A DNA stretch of 64,000 nt, taken from positions 366,501 to 430,500 of the forward strand of contig CAJQUW010000558.1 in assembly GCA_907163375.1 (NCBI GenBank), written 5' to 3'. This stretch comes from Prostheceraeus crozeri (taxonomy: Eukaryota > Platyhelminthes > Polycladida > Euryleptidae). The position numbers were made by a program, and so were the translations under genes. A model generated the notes under the pieces. The model saw only the letters and a program-made list of their open reading frames with translations. It was not told where the DNA came from and ran no database searches. The stretch's first letter is position 1. Every line of letters begins with the position of its first letter. Below are positions 22,339 to 34,087 of this stretch, one piece after another.

Positions 22339-25056
22339 GTAAGCTTATGCAAATGTTGACTATATGTATTTACTATTCGTATAGTGTGCTTGACGAGGAA
22401 GACATCGGTCTCTTGCTTCGAAAAGCGTTGGGTAGCTATATTGCCAAGTCATGCACCTGGAAATTACAAGTTCAAGTGTCTTAATACAGCTGCAGGTGAA
22501 TAAGTATTGTATTAATCAAGTCATGTGCATTGTGACAAGAGCAAGATTTCAAATGGAATCATACAGAATTGTAAATGCAGAATCAAATTCAAGATCAATT
22601 ACTGAATACAAAACAGAGCGTGTTAGTAAATAGTCTTGAAAGGCTATTGACTGGCAATGAAAGTGTCTACAGGTCCTTATTTGGGGTCAAAAGTAGAAGA
22701 GCAAACTTCTACTCCACAATCTTGTTTGGAAGAGTTCCAGAAGTCAGATGGAAATATACGATGTCAGTGTCCCATTGCTAGGAATGGGAAACCTTCGAAC
22801 ACGTTACTGTAACAATGAATCTATCGAGTAAGCCTTCGTGTGAAAGCGATGGTAGGGCTCCCCATTCAGACACATGCGACTCCACAGCATGGTATCGCCT
22901 GAACAATGCGTCCTAGCTACCGATTTCTTGATTCACGCATGGGGACTTGCAAAATACGACTTCACCCTCAATTTTTAAACGGATTGATGTTTCTGCATTC
23001 AACTGAAAGTTACCTGAATTATGTGTATTACAAACAAAACAAATTCGTAGAAAAACATTGACAATGTATAGCAGGTTTTGGGTCTGGTAGCTGCTTTTTT
23101 AATTATTCATAATTCGATTTTTCCGTAATCATAAGCGAATTTATTTGGATTTTCAAGTGTAATTTTAGCACATCGGCGTTACCTGCACTGTCAGTCGAAT
23201 TAATAGAATTTGAGGTTCGTCAAATTTTGGACCTGTATCCATCGATGTGCTGATTATGTTTAGTAATTCTTGCTCAGACACTTCATCAAAGTCAGATGCG
23301 TGTAGGCGTTATTGTTGTCTAAGTGCCTGTCGCAGAGATGTTTCTGCTGTTTCAGGCTTTAGAATAATATCAACATCGGTGATTGTCTTGAAGAGCTCAA
23401 ATGCTATAGAAAATTATTTGACCCACTCAACACTGACGAGCGAGTACGAATAGTCTATATAGTGTCTCCTTATGTCCTAATCGTAGTATCTCTATTCTGA
23501 TGAAGTCAGATAAAAAGTGGTAAATCTCATCGAAACATAACGCATTTAAACAGATCATTTATCGTGCGAGTCTTATCTTCCAGCCAATTCCCATCGAAAC
23601 AACCGGTGCTTTTGGTAAATCCATCGAAGTCTTTGTTTAGGAATTGAGCAGGCGCATGTCCGACGCTACGAGTGATCCTCGAGAATATCAGTGCATTTAC
23701 ATCTCAGCATCTTTTTGACTGGAGGCTTTAAGGACTTATCCTACCATAAATTCGAACATTATAACCATATAATATTTTGCAACTTCATGAAAAAATCATT
23801 TTTAGAGATTTAATAAGGTTTATCATGATCTGCAATAAAAGTACATGCACTTTTGCCTGTACTTCTTCAGTATGCCCTTTTTGAGTAGATTATTGTCAAT
23901 CGCAGTGAACGCAAAAGAAAACATAGGACAGGCTATATTGATCTGCCGCTTATTAGACCATAGGTCGTGACCAATGCATGACTGTTCGAACTTCGCCGCC
24001 AGGAGATATACTACCTACTTTTATTGAATTACTAATTGGCTTCTTGGCAAGCTCTTTCTATCTTAGAACTCTCTACAGTTAAGCCTGGCGCCTACCACAC
24101 GACATATGTAAAAACTTAATGCACGATATTATACATATACCTCATGTATTAAGTTTTCACATATGTGGAACTGATAGAGCAGATAGCAAATAGCAGAACC
24201 TTACATGTACATTATAACTACTACGATCGTAGAATTATTTAATTCAAGTGATTGAAAAGTCGACAATATTCATCTTTACCCCAAATCCATTAGAGTAAAC
24301 CAACAAATTGATTATTCAAGGTAAACATTTTCCAGTTCTGAATTATTCAGAGTTTTAACGGCTTGCAGTTCATGTTTCTCATTTCCTCTTTTCTTGTTCA
24401 TGTGTGTAATATTCAAGAATAACTACAGAGAATGACATCGTGTCTCCCTATGAGATAAGATTCAGCAAACTTTGCATTTCAATGATTGCATTCCGCTTCC
24501 CGTTGACACCTAAGCGGTTGATGGAAATAGTTCATGTTTATTTTCATTGTTACGGAGTGAGGACTTGAAATGGTGATCATGCTGCATTAAACTTGGATTT
24601 TCCTCGGAATTTCAAGCCGCTGCATAGCTTTGTGTCAAATGAAAACTGTTGCAATGATTGAAAAATTGAAGTGAAGTATGCGTTTCCCCTGCGTCGCATG
24701 ACAATGCCTTTCCGCCAGCCGTACAGTAAATACGTGTATAATATGCAGGGCAACTTTATTGTTCGATGAACTTGTTACTGTTGTTGTGATACATTTTTGT
24801 ATGTGTATATTTCTGAATATAGAGATTTATTTATATGGTCACCATACCTGCACACGAACTTAGAAAGCCATGAAAAGCCTCGAATTTTGGTATAAAATTT
24901 TAAAAATGAATAAAAGTTGTCTTTCGTTGCATCATTCCGGTTCCATTTACAACTTTGATCAATGATATGATTCGTTTTTTCATGTGAATGAGGCATGGCA
25001 CATTCAATCAGCTGCTGTAAACGAATGCGCATTATGAATCCCGTTGGATCTCATGT
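22339..25056. other. intron or intergenic DNA, nothing recognised
   Basis: About 2.7 kb without a supported exon, RNA gene or repeat. The next COR exon was looked for in plus-strand frames and not found. Confidence 0.45.
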
Positions 25057-25260
25057 TCTCCGTGGCACAGTGGTTAAGTGCTTGGCCTAGCGATCCGTCG
25101 GTCCAGAGGTCGAGCCCCGAAAGTGTCATTGGAAGTCGTAAGGAGGGGCATCCGGACTAAACGCATCACAACACTCCAGATTGAAGTCTGACTATGTCAG
25201 CACTTGACTATGTCCAAGCCCCAAGCATGGGGGGACAGTGATGTTAAAGCGCTGGACATC
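25057..25260 (+). repeat. tRNA-derived SINE (family 1)
   Basis: One of the better kept copies, with A-box-like TGGCACAGTGGTTAAGTG and B-box-like GAGGTCGAGCCCCG. The body carries GGGGCATCCGGACTAA and a small internal repeat of the word GACTATGTC. Confidence 0.88.
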
Positions 25261-25580
25261 CTACACTTCTTGAAGTCGCATGGATATCTGCATTAACATG
25301 TGCGCTATACGCCATAGGCACGGAAACAGAGTTCCAACACTAATGTTTCAATGAGAGTTGGCATACAGAAGAAGTTAGCAAGCGACAAGCCGTAACCCAG
25401 GTGAGAATTCTTGGGCGATGATCTTCGATAGAACCAACGTTTAAAGATTTCACACTTTCATCAATGTATTGTTTGTTGTACATGTGCTTTGCTTCTGATT
25501 GTGATATAACTCGTAATAGCTATGTTCATATTTTTGCAATAACTAAGTTTTATCTATTCTCATCTACTATCTGGTGTTGT

Positions 25581-26402
25581 GGTCTCCGTGGCACAGTGGT
25601 TAAGTGCTTCGCTTAGCGATCCGTCGGTCCAGAGGTCGAGACCCGAAAGTGTCATTGGAAGTCGTGGGGAGGGGCATCCGGACTAAAAGATCACAACACT
25701 CCAGATTAAAGTCTGACAATGTCAGCACGGTCCAAGTCCTCATTATGAGGGAGCACTGACGTCAGGCTATCATTATTTTTACTTGGATGTGTTCTCTGTC
25801 ATGAGAAATAAACATGCTGTGCGGCTATTGACTTGCGACATTTTCTGTCTGCCTCCGGCCATGAAACCTCTACGCAAAGGATCAAGTCAAAGAAATCGAA
25901 TCATGAAGTTGATCGCTATGTTGGATTGTTCATTTCATGTGTTACATAATTATTTGACTTCTATGACCAAAACCGTTGCAGTGGAGATTCCTATTTCCCG
26001 CTTGTTAATAGAGATATCTAAGCGAGCTTAAGAGGATATGATTCTTCAATCCAGTGCTGTAACATCTAAATGCTCATGATGCGTAACATGTCAGATGATC
26101 TCTCAATTCCTCATTTAGGAAAATTAAAGAAATTTAATCAGGCTTCACGAATCTAATCTTCAGTCAAAGGAAAAGCAATCAGATGAATGAGATTCTATTC
26201 AATTAGCAGAATTGAAACATTTGCTTCAATGTTGGCTATTGTTCAATCTTAACTGTTGCAGCCTGTCCGGCAAGGAATCAAATGACATTCACCCATCAAA
26301 TGATTCAATGCCTCAGGCTTTCAAGAGGTCGAAATGATATTTCAATGCGCCTTGCTCTTGACACCACCATGAAAAATGGCTTGCCGGCTGGGAATCGAAC
26401 CC
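25581..26402 (+). repeat. 820 bp repeat unit, left copy (inverted partner at 61211)
   Basis: A composite block of a family 1 SINE (25581-25770), then about 550 bp of unique-looking DNA with an 82-codon open frame (25783-26031), then part of a second tRNA-like sequence. It recurs in inverted orientation at 61211-62026, and the 82-codon frame translates identically in both. The frame begins MDVFSVMRNKHAV and shows no known domain. The near identity suggests recent duplication of a block rather than a conserved gene. Confidence 0.88.
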
Positions 26403-26700
26403 AGTCTTCGAACTGCTAACGCGGCATAAAGATCCACAAGACCAGCGAAACACACCCTCCATGATCGTGTCACCAGGAAACCATGGAGGTAACGTCATAA
26501 TGCGCGCTGAAAGCTTTACTTGCTCTTGACACGATCATGGAGGGTGTGTTTCGCTGGTCTTGGTGACCTTCATGCCGCGTCAGCAGCTCGAAGACTGGGT
26601 TCAATTCCCAGCCGGCAAGCCATTTTTCATGGTGGTGTCAAGAGCAAGGCGCATTGAAATATCATTTCGACCTTGTGAAAGCCGGAGGCATTGAATCATT
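26296..26700. repeat. head-to-head pair of tRNA-like repeats (fold-back)
   Basis: Arms of about 175 bp (26296-26472 and 26527-26700) are reverse complements around a 54 bp spacer. Each arm holds a B-box-like GGGTTC[AG]ATTCCC and CAGCCGGCAAGCC, so the arms look like two copies of a second tRNA-derived SINE family in opposite orientation. The left arm overlaps the end of the 820 bp repeat. Confidence 0.82.
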
Positions 26701-26798
26701 AGATCGATTGTCCGAGGGCGCCTGGCAGCGGTTGCTATTGTTAACCCATCACTTTTCACTTCACTCACATGATGCACTATAATGCATGATCATAGAAA

Positions 26799-27020
26799 TT
26801 GATAACAATAAAACGTTTAGAATGGCAGTAAATCTTCACACCAGAGACAATAGTGGTACAAAAGTCGCACGCATTTTCACTTAGATACACTTGTCAACAG
26901 CTGAATCATTGGGCTAGAATCAGTCACATGTGCAAGTCTAAGCTCTTCATTGGTTGTTCTTGCCCCAACTTAGTTCCCCCGGAGGTACCGAGACCTTGAG
27001 TCAATTTCCATTCTAGTCAA
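26799..27020 (+). repeat. dispersed repeat C, copy 1
   Basis: About 220 bp related, in direct orientation, to 63430-63645. Shared words include AAAACGT-TAGAATGG, TACACTTGTCAA, TAGAATCAGTCA and TTGAGTCAATTTCCAT. Diverged copies of unknown class. Confidence 0.65.
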
Positions 27021-28209
27021 CTTCAGATAAACAATCTAATGTGTAATCATGCCTGTATTATGAACCAGATTTCTATGTTTATTAGAGGTATTACTTTTTT
27101 GTTGGATACATCAATGCTCCAACACTTTCTTGCTTCCACATTTGAAGATTGAGAGACATCTTAATATCAACAGAAACAGAATCATAGACTATCAGTGTTA
27201 CCTGATTATGTCTCGCAATTGACTGTTTGTGACATGGGAGTGGTGATACAATTCTCCGTTCCCTTTATCTATCTGTCTATTCGTTTGATGCATTCCCTTC
27301 CCCCGCTCCTCCTTTGTTACTCATCATACAAGTAATCATTGTTCTGTGTAGATGTCTTCAGTTTCTCCGGAATAGTACTTCTATATCCTGTCTACGTCAC
27401 GATTAAAATCTCGTCGGAAGCTACTTTCAAATTTGTTCAAAGAATCAGCTAAGATCCTTACCTAATTGTCCCATATTACTGGAATGAGAATGAAGTCTCA
27501 TTTCATCACACGTGAGGTGCTATTCACCGCTCTTAATGTGTTCGTGTCGCCTTTCGCCAATATTTCGTCTCCGCGATGATTCTTCAAAGTTGTTCACTGC
27601 ACGTGAGCAGCGCAGTTCAATGAAAAATTGCTTATCTGCTTATTGATTTAGTACTTTCTTCAACTGCATTGTAAAAACTATTTATTCGGCTTCAGATTTA
27701 CTCCTGTATTTTTCGTAGGAAAAGATATTAAGAAAAATAGAAGTCGAACAAACTTCATGTGTTTCACAATATATCAAAAATGTTGATGGAATGTAAATGT
27801 TGAACTCACAGAATTACACCGGTCGTCTGTTTGACTAGAAAGGAAACATTGGAACATGTAACGTTAATCAAATAGCACAATCTGCTGACATAATGCCATA
27901 GCAATCGAACGGTGAGCAGACATTTCAGCATTAATCACGCATTAATCATGTGTTTCACAATCTATCAAAAATGTTGACACAGTCGATGAATAGAAAGCTT
28001 ATTGATAAGTGGCACAGTGATTAATAGTCCGGCAGCCAGAACGAGTTTCTGCAGGGAACGATGGCGTTCTTCGTGCGTTAGAAGTTACGCAGTTTCCTTG
28101 TCATCAGTGCCATTTCAATATGTGTGACATGTTATAGAAGTTCATATGCTTGCCGTGTTGAAATAAACAGTTTCTACGTGTTTCCTGATAGTCGTTGTAA
28201 ACTAATTAC
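27021..28209. other. no gene recognised
   Basis: AT-rich DNA up to the Polinton. A 31 bp phrase containing GTGTTTCACAAT-TATCAAAA occurs twice (near 27758 and 27950). Confidence 0.45.
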
Positions 28210-28215
28210 AAGATG
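28210..28215. repeat. Polinton target site duplication, left
   Basis: AAGATG directly abuts the left end. The same six bases follow the right end at 52305-52310. Six-base duplications are characteristic of Polintons. Confidence 0.95.
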
Positions 28216-30096
28216 AGTAGTAAGAAAACGGCGAACACCAGATAGCGCAAGATGGCCGCCATCGCTGACTCCCCCCCTCCCCCTCCCCCTCCCCTCCCCC
28301 TCCCCTCCCCCCCCTCTGGAACGGCAGAGTGTCGTGGTCGGCCGCCGTGGTGCTTTGGGTCTGAGTGTCGTGGTGGACTTGGGCGACCGCCAGGATTAGT
28401 CTTGAGGCTATAGTGTGTGATGTTTTTCGTGCTGAATGTTGGGTTGTAAAATGGGTTGTTTCGAGTGGAAGGAGTGGTCGGATGAGAAAACGGAGGTCGG
28501 ATTCGTGTTCAGCGTGAAATTCTGCATCGGTAGGGTGAGTTTCAAGGCAATCGGTGAGAAAAAATTTTCAACATTTTTCGAAAAACGACAGAGTTAGAAT
28601 TTGGGACGTTTTGGTGTGTAGCGTCCAAACGAAGCATCGGATGAGAAAACGGAGGCCAGATTCGGATTCAGCGTGAAATTTTGGGTTAGGAAGGATGTTT
28701 CCAGCGAAATCGGAGAGAAAAAATTTTCACTGACGTCCCCCCCCCTCTGGACAGCTTGCTTCGATTTTGGCTTCCAGTGGACGGATTTTGTCGTGCGATA
28801 GCTCGTTTGAAAGCTAAGAGTGAGACAAATTCACTGAAAGAATCGGCTTGTTCCTATCTGTCTTCGTTTAGATGTGAGACGCCATTTAAGATTTTGGGAC
28901 ATTGGTGAAAAACGACAGAGTTAGAATTTGGGACGTTTTGGGCTGTAGCTTCAAAACGAAGGCTCGGATGGGAAAACGGATTTCAGATTTGGAATCAGCG
29001 TGAAATTCTTTATCTGTATGGTGAGTTTCAAGTCAATCGGAGAGAAAAAATTTTCAACATTTTTCGAAAAAACGACAGAGTTAGAATTTGGGACGTTTTG
29101 GTGTGTAGCGCCCAAACGAAGCATCGGATGAGAAAACGGAGGCCAGATTCGGAATCTACGTGAAATTTTGGGTTAGGAAGGATGTTTCCAGCGAAATCGG
29201 AGAGAAAAAATTTTCGGCTGACTCCCCCCCCCTCTGGACAGCTTGCTTCGATTTTGGCTTCTAGTGGACGGATTTTGTCGTGCGATAGCTCGTTTGAAAG
29301 CTAAGAGTGAGACAAATTCAGTGAAAGAATCGGCTTGTTCCTATCTGTCTTCGTTCAAAAGTTAGAGCGGTTACAAGATTTTAGGTCGGAGCTCGCTTAC
29401 CTGAAAAAATCCTAAGTGTCAGAGTGACTTTGTATGGGTAAAATTTTGAAAATTTTCCAAAGTGTGGAATTTCGACCTGGGACCGTCACCAAAACATTTT
29501 TCATCAAATTCTGAAATTTCACTGACCTCCCCCCCCCTCTGGACAGCTTGCTTCGATTTTGGCTTCCAGTGGACGGATTTTGTCGTGCGATAGCTCGTTT
29601 GAAAGCTAAGAGTGAGACAAAATCACTGAAAGAATCGGCTTGTTCCTATCTGTCTTCGTTCAAAAGTTAGAGCGGTTACAAGATTTTAGGTCGGAGCTCG
29701 CTTACCTGAAAAAATCCTAAGTGTCAGAGTGACTTTGTATGGGTAAAATTTTGAAAATTTTCCAAAGTGTGGAATTTCGACCTGGGACCGTCACCAAAAC
29801 ATTTTTCATCAAATTCTGAAATTTCACTGACCTCCCCCCCCCTCTGGACAGCTTGCTTCGATTTTGGCTTCCAGTGGACGGATTTTGTCGTGCGATAGCT
29901 CGTTTGAAAGCTAAGAGTGAGACAAATTCACTGAAAGAATCGGCTTGTTCCTATCTGTCTTCGTTTAGATGTGAGACGCCATTTAAGATTTTGGGACATT
30001 GGTGAAAAACGACAGAGTTAGAATTTGGGACGTTTTGGGCTGTAGCTTCAAAACGAAGGCTCGGATGGGAAAACGGATTTCAGATTTGGAATCAGC
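28216..30096 (+). repeat. Polinton terminal inverted repeat, left
   Basis: Reverse complement of 50391-52304. It begins AGTAGTAAGAAAACGG and contains a C-rich tract (about 28270-28318). Inside are four copies of a roughly 140 bp unit around CTCTGGACAGCTTGCTTCG, ending in GGCTTGTTCCTATCTGTC. Two of these belong to a tandem unit of about 308 bp. Several copies of CGACAGAGTTAGAATTTGGG lie between. Short open frames in the repeat are by-products of this structure, not genes. Confidence 0.95.
28270..28318. repeat. C-rich low-complexity tract
   Basis: Runs of CCCCT/CCCCCCT near the tip of the left inverted repeat. The mirrored G-rich tract at about 52178-52252 is longer, so slippage has changed the two ends differently. 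Confidence 0.9.
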
Positions 30097-30396
30097 GTCA
30101 AATTCTTTATCTGTATGGTGAGTTTCATGTCAGTCGGAGAGTTTCAAGTCAATCGGCGAGAAAAATTTTCAACATTTTTCGAAAAAACGACAGAGTTAGA
30201 ATTTTTGCGATGGCTGCCTACTGTAGAGCCAAAACGAAGCATCGGATGGGAAAACGGAGGCCAGATTCGGATTCAGCGTCAAATTCTACATGGAAATGGT
30301 GTATTTCCAGCTCAATCGGAGCACTAGAACCGGAGATAGACGGGATTTTTAGTGTTTGGATGATGGGTATTACGTCATCAGCTGATCGCCACACAC
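30097..30396. repeat. degenerate TIR-like sequence, left side only
   Basis: Inside the point where the two terminal repeats stop matching, the left side continues with further diverged units of the same material (CGACAGAGTTAGAATTTTTG, ACGAAGCATCGGATGGG). The right side has gene promoter sequence there instead. Confidence 0.75.
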
Positions 30397-30404
30397 TATA
30401 TAAG
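30397..30404 (+). promoter_or_regulatory. TATA box of the left-end Polinton gene
   Basis: TATATAAG, with a CRE-like TACGTCATC about 25 bp upstream. A start about 30 bp downstream would give a short untranslated leader that ends at the donor AGAG|GTAGGT (30453). Confidence 0.65.
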
Positions 30405-30452
30405 CTGGGAACCGACGGAGACTTGTCATTTAGAGGAGAACGATTGTCAGAG

Positions 30453-31482
30453 GTAGGTCGTCTCTCTGAGCTCCGATGATAGCTTCGGACATTCCAAATT
30501 CCAAGTTTCTGTAAGAAACCGACTTAGAAAATTTCATTGCTGATATCAGCTAAGCCGTCAGACTTAGAGGTTCGCCAGGAGATGGCCTTCGTCTCCAGGC
30601 CATAAAAGACTCCAAAACTTTAAAGGCTCGTAACTTTGCTTCTACAAGTCCGTTTGACTTGATTCAAAAAAGGTTCGGTCGCTATTGACCTGCCCTAAGT
30701 GATGGACTACTTATAAAATTTTATAAGTAGTGCTAAAAAGTTGAAAATTTTAAATTCACTAGTTTTGGAGGTTTTCTGGGGTTTTCGACCCTGCTGAAGT
30801 CAATGAAAGCATTTTTAATGATGTCTGAGCCAGTCTTCTCATGGTATAAGCGGCTTTTCACTGAAAGCGAGCAAGACATGGAGAGTTTTGCTGTAATATT
30901 CCACTGACAGGGTGTTCCTTCGGGACGGCGGACGATGCCGTAGTGATAAGTGTGGCAAGGGAATGTGTCATATTTAAGACCGTAACCGCTGGGGCAACTC
31001 ATGTTGGGCATTTGACACAGCTCTCAACGTAGCACTTTGAACGCCAATCGGTTGAGTCTTAGCTATCTTGTCATGGGTGGCCTCTAAACATCTCCATTGC
31101 AAAACGCTGGTGAATCAAGCACTCTACGGCTTGCTATCAAGCTGATCAAAGCAATAACTTGGGATGTTTCCTCAAGGTTTTCAAGTATGCTAAGTTCAAA
31201 TCTGATATCATGTTTCAAATTTAACTAAGTCTAAGGCAGCTTTGAGGGGTTAGATCCCAGCTACTGTTCACTACCTTTGACTCGGCGTTGCTGTTACCAC
31301 TTCGGGGCAGTGACAATGATGTCTTCAGCTGTAAATAGCGGGTATCGGGGAAGATCTCTCACTTCCCTAGTGATCAGTACAAGGCCTTCGGGCTGTCGAC
31401 GGGATCGAGTGCCACTCACTACACTCAAATCTATCATTCCTCACTAAGTGTAAAAATCATTGTTTTCCGTTTTTCGCTTCAG
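30453..31482 (+). other. probable 5' leader intron of the left-end gene
   Basis: A good donor (GAG|GTAGGT) at 30453 and acceptor (TTTTCGCTTCAG) ending at 31482, two bases before the ATG at 31485, bracket about 1 kb without a supported gene. The minus-strand frame at 30733-31011 shows no family signature. Confidence 0.55.
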
Positions 31483-31484
31483 AA

Positions 31485-32657
31485 ATGCCGAAATACAATA
31501 ATATGAAGACCAGTTTCAAACTGTGTCAATGCCGGAAGGTATTCCGAGCTGACGCCTTCAAAAAGCACGCTTGTACTAACAAGAAACAGATAGGGGTCGC
31601 TCGCTACTATTGCGGAGTCCACAAAGTCAGTCGCTTAAGTGAGCGGCTGGAGGATTGGCACTCACAACACAGCGAGTGTCAAACAGGCGAAGTAGGCGAA
31701 GAAGAACGGAGTTCACTCTTCGCCACTGAGCTCCGTTCTTTAGAGCTACAATCTGCCAACGAGCAAGAACGGAGTTCACTCTTCACCACTGAGGCCACTG
31801 AGCTACAATCCGCCATTGAAGCGATTGCCGCTGTATCCTCGCTTAGTAGCGAGAGTTCGCTGACCAGCAGCGATAGTGAGGAGGAGGAGGGAGAGCTACA
31901 GTCGCAACTTATCAAGGACGTCGACCTCGATCGCGAGACCCCTACAGCCGTAACTGTGAGTGGAATTGCAACACAATGTCGCAATTTTGTCAAGCGCCCG
32001 CCGGTGATCGCCGAACGGGATAGATTAAAGAAAGAGGCGGAGAAGTTGAAGGAGGAGGCCTTCTCATACAAGGCAAAGTATGAGGACCTAAAGAACGTGG
32101 CCGGAGAGATGAAGAAGGTGAAGGAGAGATTAAGCGAGCGGGATGGCGAGTTGGAGCAGGAGAGGCTCAAGACTCTCGAGGGGAAAGCCAGAGAAGAGGC
32201 TTTGCTAGCAGAGAGGGAAAGTAGGGAGAAGGAGATACGAAGGTTGAAGGAGGAAGTGGAGAGACTCCGTGTGCAGATGGCTAAGGTTGTCGAGACGAAC
32301 CACGAGCTGCACCGTTCGGCGCAGCTGGTGGATCGCGATCGAAGGGTGCGTTCCAGTCGTCTGCACATCCCTATTAGAAAGGGGAGAGTAGCAGAAACTC
32401 CTCTCTTGTACGAGCGTGGAAGAGGGGAGAAATGCTACTCTCGGGTGAAGAAAGGGGTGGAGTGTCTACACTTCACCTTCGATCATCGTGATCCGATCTC
32501 GAATTTCCTTTATGAGGAAGCGTCCGAGAAGATCTGTAAGTAAAAATGACTAAATTGATATGTAAGATGATAACTCACTACTTCTTTCTTTACAGACATC
32601 CAAGAGAAGCGACCACCCGCCCCGTTGCCGGAGCCGCAGTCGAAACAACAAGCCTGA
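31485..32657 (+). CDS. Polinton coiled-coil protein with N-terminal Cys/His motifs
   Basis: The main frame (31485-32543) encodes about 350 residues. The first 65 have a CQC...H.C and C..H...H..H..C arrangement that may bind zinc. An acidic, Ser-rich stretch follows (SSLSSESSLTSSDSEEEEGE), then a long, strongly charged coiled coil (about residues 175-275) and a basic tail. A consensus donor at 32536 and acceptor at 32595 bracket a 60 bp intron, after which about 20 codons, rich in Pro and Gln, run to the stop at 32657. It has its own TATA promoter at 30397 and lies next to the left terminal repeat, as an early-type gene might. I know no function; coiled-coil proteins of this kind occur in other Polintons. 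Confidence 0.75.
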
Positions 32658-33259
32658 GTCCCTACCACACACCCCGAGAACGAACCATCGGCTCTCTTAA
32701 GGGCCACCATGGGGCAAGACATGATAGAACCTCCTCGCGGTTTGCCCTGGGCAGTCTTCGGACTGGCGAATACTATCATTAAGTTGAATCTGCTATCAGT
32801 CAACTTGAACGTCGCAAATGAAGTTCGGTGTAATACTTCCTTTCGACGGGCGTTCCTGTAAAGGGCGGCGGTGAAACCCGTAGCTATGTATACCGCAAGG
32901 GACATTCGGCAATGGTCAATCTTGTTAAACCTCTCTGCGTCATGTTTGCAAGTGATTGCCTCTGTCTCAACGTAGTATGCATTCGCGCCAGGGCGACATT
33001 TAGCCAACTGTCGAAGGTTGCCTAAAACTTTCCATTGCATACGTTATGAGAACCATGAGTTCTACCTGTCTCTATCAATGAGACGAATTGATGAATGGAA
33101 TGAAATGGGAGGACACTCACGCGCCACACGCAACATAACACACTTCTCTCTTCCGTAGTCTAACAAGCTCTTTACACATGGATCGCAGTCGATTGCTATC
33201 CCTGTATCAGAAGTGTAAGCTATCTTAATTTTATCTAACACTATTTCATCTACCATCAT
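32510..33259 (-). CDS. possible two-exon Polinton gene, function unknown
   Basis: Two minus-strand open blocks (33121-33259 and 32510-33021) flank a possible 99 bp intron with donor CGC|GTGAGT and acceptor TTTTAG. The phases agree. The first block begins MMVDEIVLDKIKIAYTSDTG, the second contains several Cys and is mildly basic. No family was recognised. The 3' end overlaps, antisense, the last part of the coiled-coil gene, which is unusual. The acceptor has only a weak pyrimidine tract, so the model is tentative. Confidence 0.4.
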
Positions 33260-33406
33260 CGCCCATATGAAATGTTATAAGATTTACAAGTTAGACTAAG
33301 CGTGCTACTATTTCCAAATGAAAAAGTATACATGGTTAAATCATCCACTGAAGCCCCATTCAAGTAAGTCAGTATGAAAGCAAAGATAATACGAAATAAA
33401 CATTTA

Positions 33407-33862
33407 TTATGGCATGTATTTCAAAAGGTCTTCATCGTCAATATCGTCCCAGAGTCTGGCTTCACATAGATAACAAAAACAGTTCAGTTGCTTTAATCGT
33501 TCTTCCACTGCAAGCCTCACTTTATCAATATACTCCCACTCTGCCATAGTTCGTGGCTGGGAGTTAGGGGTGTACCACTCCCATAATTGGTGGAGGAATT
33601 TCGTGCTGGTGATCTCCATCACATCGTCAGTATCGTACTGGAGATACTTCCACCTCACGCCTGTTAAGTCGGGACACTCCTTCTCACATACACTCTCCTC
33701 TTCCTCGTCCGCTGGTAATGATAACTTTCGTATATTGTCCAGTCGGTACACCTTCTCCACCTTCGCCTTTCTTGGTGCATTTGGTGTAACGAGCACCTTT
33801 GCTGATGTGCATGGAGAGGAGAACTCCAATGCGGTATTTGGTGTTGTTGGAGGACTTGTCAT
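33407..33862 (-). CDS. Polinton small acidic protein, function unknown
   Basis: An intact frame of 151 codons starting MTSPPTTPNTALEFSS. The first third is Ser/Thr/Pro-rich with a basic patch (APRKAKVEKVYR), the middle is acidic (ADEEEESVCEKECPD), and the C-terminal half has several Trp (FLHQLWEWYTP) and a CFCYLC pair. It is transcribed away from the DNA polymerase gene, with 225 bp between the two ATG codons, so they may share a two-way promoter. No function can be assigned. Confidence 0.65.
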   Translation of the reverse strand: MTSPPTTPNTALEFSSPCTSAKVLVTPNAPRKAKVEKVYRLDNIRKLSLPADEEEESVCEKECPDLTGVRWKYLQYDTDDVMEITSTKFLHQLWEWYTPNSQPRTMAEWEYIDKVRLAVEERLKQLNCFCYLCEARLWDDIDDEDLLKYMP

Positions 33863-33930
33863 GTTGTCTTTGAAATGCTGACTTTGAATAATGATAACTT
33901 TAACATTTTTCTAATTCTAAAGTATACACA

Positions 33931-34087
33931 AGCAGCCAATCAGAATGAACATCCAATGAATGAAGAGAATGAAAGTATATAAGCAAAGTGACATTCATAT
34001 CATTTCATTTAATCTGTGAATCATACAAGTGACGAACGCACGATCTCTCTCTTTGACTATTATTCTGTCTGATCATATTTCATTAAA
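33931..34087 (+). promoter_or_regulatory. promoter and leader of the DNA polymerase gene
   Basis: Two CCAAT boxes (CAGCCAATCAG and ATCCAATGAATG, 33931-33960), a TATA box TATATAAG (33976-33983) and the block GAATCATACAAGTGACGAACG (34018-34038) lie about 105 bp upstream of the ATG. The promoter at 50230-50390, at the other end of the element, has the same parts in the same order and at the same distance. Confidence 0.75.

Noticed and set aside
25057-25130. Possible tRNA gene
   Set aside because: A and B boxes are present but stems do not fold, and the same sequence continues in seven dispersed copies with a common body, so it is a SINE.
25783-26031. 82-codon frame identical at two places
   Set aside because: The whole 820 bp block is duplicated, so identity does not show selection for the protein; no domain is visible.
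31679-32368. 229-codon open frame on the minus strand
   Set aside because: It is the antisense shadow of the coiled-coil gene and is made of Ser/Leu-rich repeats expected from the complement of Glu/Lys/Arg codons.
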